Position numbers and translations under genes: made by a program
Assembly (NCBI GenBank): GCA_001179505.1
Contig: CDMY01000225.1
Location: forward strand, 62,001-126,000
Reading direction: 5' to 3'
From: Vitrella brassicaformis
Taxonomy: Eukaryota > Sar > Vitrellaceae
Length of the DNA: 64,000 nt
Notes under the pieces: model-generated
Seen by the model: the letters and a program-made list of their open reading frames with translations, nothing else
Told to the model about the DNA's origin: nothing
Database searches by the model: none
Shown: one piece after another, positions 55,901 through 64,000 of the stretch
Layout: each line of letters starts with the position of its first letter
Numbering within the stretch: the stretch's first letter is position 1

Positions 55901-56894
55901 CCGTGACGGGCGCTTCCTGCTCTGACAGGGCACCGTCGATGGCGAGGAGGGGCCCGGGGAGGGAGCTGACGGGCGTGGCGATGAGGGAGAGGTCCTTGCG
56001 ATCGGCCGCTGCCTCTTGCAGGGCAGCCTGTCAGTGAATGAATGAGTGAAGGGGGCAAGGCAGATGTGGCCTCTGGTGTCGTGTCGTGGTGTGGCGTGGG
56101 TCAGTGGTTACCTTTGCGGCAGCGGCCTGTCCCTTGGGGTAGAGCTTGATCTTCCCCTCCAGAAAGTCCACATCAATGGCTCCGAACTGCGATAGGAAAT
56201 CCAAACCCAATAAACCTGCACACAATCACACCATACCGACACACACGCTTGCACAGCTGCGCAACTGTTTGCCCTCCTCCCCTCCCTCTCCTGATGCCGC
56301 ACCTGCCACGCCAGCAGGCAGCACTCCCGCTTGTGTGAGTACGGCCGCATCGAGGCTGACCTCCATGCCTCCCTCGGCGCCTCCCCCCACACGCACCCCC
56401 TCCACCCGCGCCACGCCCGTCTTGACGGGCAGCCCGGCAGCCGTGTAGGTCTCCCTGTCCTGCTCCTTCAGCGCCGCTCCCAGGGAGCTCACTGTGTCGC
56501 TCGTCAAGATTGACTGAGTGGAGCCCGTGTCGACCAGAAACCGCAGGTACTCCCCGTTGAGAAAGAGCTCGGTCGCCAGGTACTCCTTGGGCACTGACTC
56601 GGTGCCCCGCATCCGCCGGAATGGCAGCTGGAAGGCCTCGGTCTGTGTGGCCACCGCTGAACAGACGAGCCGTGTTGACGACCGGCTTCGAAGGGGTGTT
56701 GGCAGGGCGGCTCTTCTGCATCGGAGGGAGAGTGCGGGGAAGGGCGAGTGGAGGAAGGCGGGGGACAGATGTCCGTGGTGGACATGGACATCGGTGCGAT
56801 GAATGGCGATTGATGGGAGGACGGCAAAGGGAATCAGGAGGGCAGCAGCCAGCTGTGCATGGCAGCGGTGCCTCCTCTCACGTGGATCTGGCAT
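52929..56894 (-). CDS. Plastid-targeted double retropepsin-like aspartyl protease fused to helical SAP-like/STI1-like modules
   Basis: Start MPDPRERRHRCHAQLAAALL continues into a hydrophobic signal peptide (LIPFAVLPSIA) and a basic, His/Ser/Arg-rich transit-like stretch. Retropepsin unit 1: LRFLVDTGSTQSILTSDTVS and LLGLDFLSQFGAIDVDFLEG. Unit 2: AVLDLGSTYSIVNWPAARSV and PAMLLGLDVLGV. Each has the catalytic D-T/L-G-S and the later hydrophobic-G-L/D motif, so the two could pair within one chain. The frame continues through checked introns (phases 1 and 2 near 55378-55140) into coiled-coil and repeated motifs of the form L-x-x-x-G-V-x-Y-x-D-C-x...E-L-I-x-R (ELKTAGVSYKDCRSTDELIR; ELDERGVDYQDCTVERELIN). 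A C-terminal piece, DPTLRSLLKDVAQNGYDAVK, resembles an STI1 motif. A split into two genes is possible but not favoured. Confidence 0.7.
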
Positions 56895-57215
56895 GGCGGA
56901 CAGCAGTCTTGTCAGCAGACAGAACCAATGAAAGAGATCAGGATTCGGGAAGGTCGAATCAAGAGATCTGGCAGATGATGCTGCTCGCTGCTGTACTCAA
57001 GACACTTCAGAGGGGAGAACAGCGGACCAGCGGCGCGTGCGAGCTCGGATGAGGTGAACGATCCGCAGTCCTGTCGCTGAATGAATGCGGGGAAGCACAG
57101 TAAGCGTACGAATCAACCATCTGACGCCTTATACGTCATTCTACCCTGCGCCTTTGATTGATTGCAGGTGATTTGCTGCGACAGGTGACTCATTTCCTCT
57201 CCATTGTGCGTGGTG
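56895..57215. promoter_or_regulatory. Divergent intergenic region
   Basis: Separates the protease start from the start at 57216. Position suggests shared or back-to-back promoters. No motif stands out. Confidence 0.4.
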
Positions 57216-57947
57216 ATGCAAGGTGTCCCTCTCGTCGCTCAGGAGGACGACAGCCAACACGAAACGCAGCCCTATGAGATCCGACACCCCCCTGCGCCCT
57301 TCGCCGACGCCGCACGAGATGCCGCCCGGCCAGAAGCGGCAGACAGCGGCACCAATAGTGACACCGTTCCGGACCGGCGGTCACGAGATGGCACGTCTGA
57401 GCGGCGGAAACGACAGAGATGTAGTGGAGAGGGGGAGAATGATGCTCATGAGGAGGCCGCCTGCATCGACCTGACTGGCGATGGAGGAGAGGGCGGGCGG
57501 CTTGCTTGCGGTGAGGAGAGTGGGGCTGCCTCTGCAGTACCAGCAGCAGCAGCAGCAGCAGCGCAAGAGGCGGAGCATGAGGGCGACGGCGAGGGCGATG
57601 GCGACAGTCAGAAGTCATCCGACACGCTGGACTCTCTGCAACTGCTGGAGCTCCTGAGGAAGGTCAAGCGGAGAAGACGCGACAGAGTCGTTCCATCTGG
57701 TGCACAACACGCCACCTCAGCTCAGCCTGCCGCCGCCGCTGCTGCCGCACATGCCAGTGTGGCTATAGGAGCTGGGACTGCAGCAGCCGAGGGTGGCCAC
57801 GGCAGCTTGATGCCGAGCGGCAACGAGGATGGGCTCTTGTCGCTTCTGAGCGGCGGTGTGGACGCAGCCCCTCCCCGGCTGGAGACGCTGCACAAGGAGG
57901 GCTGTGACGGAGAGGGCGGGCAGGGAGGGGATGGTGCAGGGGGCTAG
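57216..57947 (+). CDS. Acidic, Ala/Gly-rich protein with possible SUMO-interacting motif
   Basis: Single open frame of 243 residues from ATG 57216 (MQGVPLVAQEDDSQHETQPY). It is mostly low complexity. Features: a basic cluster (RRKRQRC) that could be a nuclear signal, then EEAACIDLTGDGGEG, where I-D-L-T next to acidic residues fits a SUMO-interacting motif as in SUMO-targeted ligases, an Ala run encoded by (GCA)n at about 57541-57565, a helix LDSLQLLELLRKVKRRRRDR, and a Gly-rich end. No catalytic domain. An upstream exon may exist because a possible acceptor precedes the ATG. I cannot assign a function. Confidence 0.45.
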   Translation: MQGVPLVAQEDDSQHETQPYEIRHPPAPFADAARDAARPEAADSGTNSDTVPDRRSRDGTSERRKRQRCSGEGENDAHEEAACIDLTGDGGEGGRLACGEESGAASAVPAAAAAAAQEAEHEGDGEGDGDSQKSSDTLDSLQLLELLRKVKRRRRDRVVPSGAQHATSAQPAAAAAAAHASVAIGAGTAAAEGGHGSLMPSGNEDGLLSLLSGGVDAAPPRLETLHKEGCDGEGGQGGDGAGG

Positions 57948-58278
57948 AATGTCAGTGCTGGATGAGGATGCGTAGATCTGCGTGGGACATCTGTAGAGAT
58001 GAGTGCGTGTCGGGACCATGGGAACGGCGAGAAGCAGAGAGGGACGGGTGTGATGAACTGCGAGATACCTGTTTTCAACTCGTGTGCCGTGTCCATCCCC
58101 TTCTAGCAATGGGATAGAGACGCTCCCCGTTCTCCTGTCCGCCGGATCGCCCAGAGGGTTCGGCGAAAGGCCACGGCTCCGCGGCGTCAGCAAGGCCTGC
58201 TGCACACTCCCCAGCTCCTGGCATGACGCTGCGGCTGCAGGCCGCGGGAGGGGAGGTAGCGGTGGACAGAAGGGCGGC

Positions 58279-61135
58279 ATGTATGTCGGGACTTGTACAG
58301 AGCTTGGCGGAAGGTGGGCAGACGCACTAGGACAGATGTCAAGAGGCAATGAAAATGGCCATGCTGCATGTCATGCATCAGGTTCCGACGAGCCGAACGA
58401 CAGCATTCCCCTTCTCAATGTGCGTGAGCTGCCTTTGCGTAAGGTGATGGACTACTGCGAGCATCATGTGGACCGGGAGGCATCGCCGATCTCCATTCCC
58501 ATCATCAAAGACACCATTGAAGAGGTAAGACGGACAGAGAGATGTGTACGCCGGTCAGTTGATTGGATGAATTGCGGTTGCGGCAGGTTGTGGATGAGTG
58601 GGACGTCCGATATCTGGAGGAAATGACCTGCCAAACGCTGTGCGACGTCATCACGGTGAGAGAGCCGGACCGCCACACGCGTGAATTCATAACACCATGC
58701 GCATGGTCCGTTTTCGTTTTGCTCAGACGGCCAGCTACTTGGATGTGGCCCCTTTGGTTGAGCTGCTGCAGGCCAAAATCGCATTCGAGCTGATGGTGAG
58801 AGTAACTCATCGGACGATGCATTGGCCGGGGGCTGTCTGAGGTTTGTTGTCCGTTGGTGTGCAGAAGAAGACCCCTTCGCACATAGCCCTGATGATGCGC
58901 AAGGCGCTGGTGCGTGACATACATGCACTGCACTGCACGTACGATGCAAATGCCGGACATGTTCGTATCCGTATATCGATGATGCTGCAGGCGCCGAAGT
59001 TATGCCCGGCGCCTCAGCAGCCCATGCAGACCTTTGCCTCGAAACTACCGGTGAGCAACGAAAGATACTGGAGAGATGCAGCGGGTGTGGTGTGTATGAT
59101 CTGCTGGTCTCTTCCCTCCCTCCCTCCCTCCCTCCCTCCCTACCTCGCTCGTGCAGTGCGATTTGCTCCTTACCACTCTGGCGTACCTGCCTCTCCGGCT
59201 CCTCGCCGACCTGCCCGGCGACGTGTGGGGCCGGCTGGCCACCTACTACACCCACCTCGTGATAGACTGCGCCGACCCGCGCTCGCGTGACTTCTTCGAC
59301 CGCCTCCCCTTCCAGCGCGCACTCGAGTGGGGCATGACGCTGGCGCATCTGGAGCGCATCACTGTGCGCCAAATGACGGGTGCGTGGGGTGAGGAGGTGT
59401 GGGTGGGGGTTGTGGAGGGCCAAGCGTCCGGCCACACGTCAGAGCGGCCGGCGAAATCCGTCGAGAGCATCGCCTTTGAGACTGTCCCAGTGTCGTCCAC
59501 GGCTCCCTGCCGTTCGCTGCTCATCCCGCCCCTGCCGCCCCTCCCCTCGCACGCACATCCATCCCTCCCCGACCTCAAGACGCTCACCGGCGTCGGCATC
59601 TCTCACACCAAGACGATCGACAGGCGGGGCTGGAAGATGAAGGCACTAGAGCGGGTGGAGGGCAACATGGTGACCAGGGACAACACCAGCTTTGGGACCG
59701 TCTTGGGGGGCGGGCAGGGCTTGCCGCGTGACGTGATGCTGACATTCATTGCGACGTCGGAGAGCCTCGCGCACCTCGATGTGGCCATGAGGATGCAGAA
59801 CCTTGCCGATGTGGTGTCTGCGATGTCTCCAGCGGCTGTGGCGGGCCTCAAGACACTCGGGCCACTCCTTCTGGCGCCCCTTCGCCGGGCAACGCCCAAT
59901 GACAATGACGACTGGGCACTTCTCGACCAAGTGAAGGTAAGGATTGACTGCTTTGCACCGACCGACAAGTTGATTGCATGTGTCTGTGAAATGCATTCGT
60001 TCAGGATATGCTCAGACAGCACGGCAGCTCACTGACGTCCATCAAGGCCACGCTGAGTGCGATCGGCATCCAGAGAGGACCTCGGTACCTCTTCCCGACG
60101 TTGTCGGCGCTCCACCGGCTCAACGCGGCGGCCGGCAGCACACCGCAGACCCTCACGCTCGACTTTCCTGACCTCGAGGCGTGTTACGTGGACAGACGAG
60201 AAGGACCTCTTTCATTCTCACTGCCATTCATCGACCCCCTGCTGCCCCCAAACACCTCGGGCGTCTTCGCCGACTCGATGAGCCGACTCGCCAGTGTCAT
60301 CCCAAGCGTGCACTGGCGCATACCCAGCAACCCGCAGACACTTGCCGCACTCGACACCCCTACCGAGGACGAGAAGCGCCTCGCCTCCACTTTCACCTTC
60401 AGCAAAGCCACTGTGGTATCGGTGCGCTGTGATGCCCTCCCTGACAACGGCCCTGCCCCCATTCCCGCTATTCTGCCCCACCTGCCACTCGACGCACACC
60501 CAAATGCCACCCGCCTGGAGATCCACAGCGGCAACAGACGCGGCGTTGTCGAGCTGCTGGCTGCCAAGATGCCTGCGTTGGGAGAGGTGAGTGTCCGTCA
60601 CTGGAGGCAGGGAATCCAGTTTGGCTGTTGGCTGGGCCAGCTGAGGTCATGGGGGTGCTCAAGGCGATCGGCCCAGACAAGAAACTGACGAAGGTGGAGG
60701 TGTGTGTGGACGGCCTGGGGGAGGGCGGGCTGCAGTGGGGTGAGGAGAAGGAGCAGCTGCCTGAGATAGAACAGTTGGAGTGTTTTGTCGGTACGTACAC
60801 ATGTGGGGGCAACACGGGTACTGATGCATGGAAGAACGATGGACGGCTCGTTGATCTCTCTGCGTGTGTATTCAGTGCCTGACATCACTGGCGAGTCGTT
60901 GAGGGCGAGTGCTGAGGCCGCCGCCACGACTGTTGGATCCCTGATGAAGCTGAGAGCCATCCACAAGGCCACCGTCGGCTTTCTCGGCGTCCCCAGTCGG
61001 CGGAAGAAGGCCACAGCAGAAGCCTTTGAGCGACAGATCAGCACGGGGTCGTCGGACGGCTTCAGCGTGACGATGCAGATGGCACCGGCGGGGAAGGAGC
61101 CCTCGGTGTCACTGACTGCTTCTCGACCGCCTTAA
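58279..61135 (+). CDS. SKP1-like domain fused to an F-box-like motif and a long C-terminal region
   Basis: Exons 58279-58524, 58587-58655, 58727-58795, 58865-58909, 58991-59050, 59157-59936, 60005-60586, 60646-60790 and 60876-61135 join in frame to 751 residues. Residues from about 42 match SKP1: IPLLNVRELPLRKVMDYCEH (SKP1 IPLPNVxxxxLxKVIxWCxxH), WDVRYLEEMTCQTLCDVITT, ASYLDVAPLVELLQAKIAFE, KKTPSHIALMM. The first SKP1 strands are missing or lie in unfound 5' exons. About 20 residues later comes LPCDLLLTTLAYLPLRLLAD then DVWGRLATYYTHLVID, which fits the F-box pattern LPxDLLxxILxYLPLxxL...W..L. The rest has LRR-like spacing in places (RLEIHSGN; LKTLGPLLL) but no clear domain. Likely SCF-related; start uncertain. 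Confidence 0.68.
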
Positions 61136-61385
61136 TTGACGTGTCGCAGGTGAGCGAACAAACACAGATCTGAAATATGAATGGTTGGTCATTTACATGT
61201 CGGTTTTAGGCCATGGGTGCGAGTCCGAGGCCATGGCGGTAGCGTACGATAGAGGGAGGGAGGGAGGAGGGAGGGAGAGAGGGTTGCTCTTCTGCATGTT
61301 GATAGTGGGACAATGAATGCGGAAGTTAACAACCGAACCATGGCCAAGTTGGAATGGGTCACTGGATCGGTATACGTTGCCTGGC

Positions 61386-61570
61386 GGCTGGGTGTCGTAT
61401 GGAGGTCATTGAATGTCTGCACAGAGGGCGGCCAAGTGGACAATCCACACAAACGACACGACAGGCCTTAACTAATGTCTCTCTAGTTGGTATGTGTCAG
61501 TCACATGTCCACTACCCGACGAGGTGCGCGAAAAGGTGGTGCTTCGGCCGGCGAAGCTCGCCGGCGGCTC
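61386..61570 (+). repeat. 5' flank shared by channel copies B and C (C copy)
   Basis: Counterpart of 52330-52507 in opposite orientation. The similarity places both channel copies within one duplicated unit that includes at least 300 bp of upstream DNA. Confidence 0.85.
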
Positions 61571-61663
61571 TTCGGCATCTCCACCTCCGGGCATGAAACC
61601 CTGGAATCGTTGAGCATGCAGCAGGGGGGGCAAGAGGGGGCCAGGCCAGCCTGCGTGGCAAAG

Positions 61664-64000
61664 ATGTGGGGTTTGCTGCACACGCAGCGCAGCCCCCGTC
61701 TGCAGGGCCAGGGGGGCGACAGTGTGAGAGACGGCCACAGCCGCCCCAGTGGTGTTGAAGAGGCGTGCTACATCCAGCTGCCGAGAGTCGACGAAGGCGA
61801 CGATGCCGCACAGCAGGCCAAGCAGCAGGCCATCCACCACACACAGACGTCGACAGACCATCCCAAGGTCACCCTGCAATGCCCTTGTGGCACAGTGACC
61901 AGCGGCTGCCTCTGATGAGTGGTGTCTGTGTGCGTCTGTCTGTCCACTGCAGATGGCGTCGGCGTCGAGTGAGCATATTCCTCTGCTGCTGGACGATGGC
62001 CAAGGGCTGATGGAGCCCCAGCTGCCGGACGTCACCGATGACATCACCAAGGCACCGAGACGCTTCGAGCAGGTGGGCTGGTGTGAGTCGACTCTGAGGC
62101 CTCTCGGACGTCTGTGTGTCATCTGCAGGTCCCCTTGGTGGGTGCCCCGGCCGCCGACGATTGGGAACCGACGGACGCACTGAAAGACAGCATCAAGAAG
62201 GCCATCGAGGAATCAGATGTGGAGGGCCTGCGGAAGGTCCTCGACGGTCTGTCGCCTGAGCAAACCGAGAAAGCCCTGACGACTGGAAAGTGGAACCACG
62301 ACTTCCTGACATCTGCCATTCACTATGCCGCATGTATGCATCGTCGCATCACAACACACACATGATGATGCAGCTGCCTGGCCCCTGTGTGTGCTCCTCA
62401 GGGGAGCGTAAGGATGTGGCGGTGTTTGAGGTGCTGCTGGACAACAGACGCCACCTGCTCAACCTGAAAGATAAGAAGGTATCGTGCTCGACAATTACAC
62501 TCATTCTGCCCATTGGCTGACCGATCTTCTCACTCCTACCCTCATGATGTGTCTGTAGTATGGCGGGACGCCCCTTCATTTGGCAGCAGGAGAAGGGTTA
62601 GTTGGTGTTGTAGAGAAGTTTGTCGAGTGGGGCGGAAAGGAGCTGCTGGAAGCTCGGACCAAGGTAAGGACGAGGGGACGTCGACTGGTGCATTGAACAG
62701 CATGTGTCTTCTTCATTTTGTGTCTATAGTTTGGCAACACGCCTCTTCATTGTGCAGCAAGAAAGGGGTCAGTTTGGGTTGTGGAGAAGTTTGTCGAGTG
62801 GGGCGGAAAGGAGCTGCTGGAAGCTCGTGACAATGTAAGGATGAGGGAATGTCGACTGGTGCATTGGACAGCATGTGTCTCTTTCATGCTGTGGATGTAG
62901 AGTGGCGAGACGCCTCTTTATTGGGCAGCAAGTCAGTCCCTCCTGCAAATGACAGCCACACAAGTGCATGAGTCTTCAACGTGTCTCTTGGGAATGGCAG
63001 TGTCGATGTGGTGGAGTGGATGTTGAGGGTGAACCCACAGCTCCTGAAGATCCAAGACAAAGTAAGTTGCACTGCACCTATCGAGCCCCGTGCCTGAACT
63101 GTCCCTGGTTATGTGACTCTGATAGAACGGAAGGACGCCTGTCGATGCTACCCTCAAGAGAAAAAAGGAGCCGAAAGTCCTCGCTGCGATGGTTGTGTTG
63201 GTTGAGGACCTGGCTGTGAAGCTGGTCGAGCGGGGCGCGAAAATGGAAGATGTGACCGCTCAGGATCTCAAGGAGATGGTGCCCCTCACGAAGGGATACC
63301 TGAAGGACCGCTCTGAGTCGCTGGGCCTCGGCAGCCTTCGCTTGTGTGCCATCTTCCGCAAGCTGATGCAGACACGACAGAAGGACTCCCTCACAGAGTG
63401 CGATTGAACAGAAGGGAAGCGATACAATGCTGACATCTGTATGTCTGTGTGAGTACCTGCAGTGACATCGGGACCGTTGCGGACTGGCAGGAAGTAATCA
63501 GGAAGGAACACACACACCTGCATTCTGCATTGACCCATCGGTTCAGGCGCTCACGGCGACTTTCTGCAGCGATACAGACGAAGCCTTGTTCCGAAACTCA
63601 CTTGCAGGCAGAGAGAGAGTGGTTTGCGCTGCTCGAGTCTGCGGAGCCCCTGACAGTAGTGACTCAAGGTAGCCAACACAGAGACTTCCCCCCTGTCTAT
63701 GTCAAGGCGCTCGTTTCTCCTCCCCCTTCCTGCTGCGAATGATTGTGATAGCCAACTGCATCTCTCTTGTCGAGAAGCACTGGCAACCACCGTACGAAGG
63801 AGGGCCGACGATACCCCTATCGCCCCGCGATGTCTTCATTACCCGCGTGCTGTCAATGCTGTTGATGTAAGACGGCAGCTATGGACCACAATGGAGGCAG
63901 AGAGAGCGCATGGCATCTCTTCTCTGTGTGCTTTGCAGGGTGGCCTTTGTGCTGCTGCACATCGAGTCCATCAAGGGGGACAGCATGATTGAGAGTGCCG
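61664..64000 (+). CDS. Ankyrin-repeat TRP-like cation channel, copy C (cut by the right edge)
   Basis: Starts MWGLLHTQRSPRLQGQGGDS. Exon 1 joins in frame (QCPCGT then MASASSEHIPLLLDDGQGLM) through an intact GT donor. Ankyrin region: ERKDVAVFEVLLDNRRHLLN, GGTPLHLAAGEGLVGVVEKF, GNTPLHCAARKGSVWVVEKF, SGETPLYWAA. The two middle repeats are on a tandemly duplicated exon-intron unit. The linker exon LTATFCSDTDEALFRNSLAG is open where copy A has a stop. The window ends just after the first membrane segment starts (VAFVLLHIESIKGDSMIESA). The channel pore part is outside the window. Confidence 0.75.

Noticed and set aside
56504-56720. Retropepsin motif considered as a retrotransposon or retrovirus remnant
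   Set aside because: Two protease units lie in a multi-exon gene with a targeting leader and no reverse transcriptase, integrase or LTR nearby, so a cellular gene is the better reading.
1-64000. tRNA, rRNA or bacterial-style operons
   Set aside because: No cloverleaf-type or rRNA sequence was noticed on reading, and introns in nearly every gene rule out a prokaryotic source. A covariance-model scan was not possible here.

Overview
The window is nuclear DNA of a photosynthetic alveolate-type protist. A chromerid alga close to Vitrella brassicaformis is my best guess from gene style; I could not test this. The reasons are dense genes on both strands with many short GT-AG introns, a plastid-type triose-phosphate translocator, two proteins with signal-peptide-plus-transit leaders as used for a complex plastid, and GC-rich coding sequence with (TG)n-rich introns. 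Exon joins described as checked were verified for reading frame by hand. Other gene spans are approximate in their inner exons.

Layout. 1-12.6 kb: 3' part missing COG5 (-), mercaptopyruvate/thiosulfate sulfurtransferase (+), two divergent FKBP-like genes (-/+), an MgtE-type Mg2+ transporter (-), a long unrecognised gene with a ubiquitin-like start (+), and a plastid phosphate translocator (-). 12.6-20.7 kb: a cluster built on one FKBP-like C-terminal module, joined once to an RNF5/RNF185-type RING and twice to a KCTD-type T1/BTB domain, with a segmental duplication of the last exon and 3' flank. 21.2-29.6 kb: one very large secreted or surface protein (signal peptide, Thr/Ser-rich mucin-like stretch, FN3-like repeats, four GCxD...NYD repeats), broken by a 300-N gap and an in-frame TAG. 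30-31.4 kb: organellar-type RsmG rRNA methyltransferase and a small zinc-ribbon protein (-).

31.5-36 kb: copy A of an ankyrin-repeat, TRP-like cation channel. Copy B is inverted at 47.9-51.7 kb and copy C runs off the right end from 61.7 kb. Between them lie a VHS-GAT (TOM1-like) sorting adaptor (+), a two-RRM RNA-binding protein (-), a small J-domain protein (+), a poorly resolved stretch with a second 300-N gap (43.4-47.8 kb), a plastid-targeted double retropepsin fused to helical modules (-), a short acidic protein with a possible SUMO-interacting motif (+), and a protein that carries both a SKP1-like domain and an F-box-like motif (+).

Themes. Many neighbours are divergent pairs with 100-400 bp between start codons. 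Several genes concern ubiquitin and protein quality control (RING-FKBP, T1/BTB-FKBP, SKP1-F-box, J-domain). The most novel-looking items are the interchangeable N-terminal modules on one FKBP-like domain, the one-chain SKP1-F-box protein, and the triplicated TRP-like channel family with visible decay and insertion.
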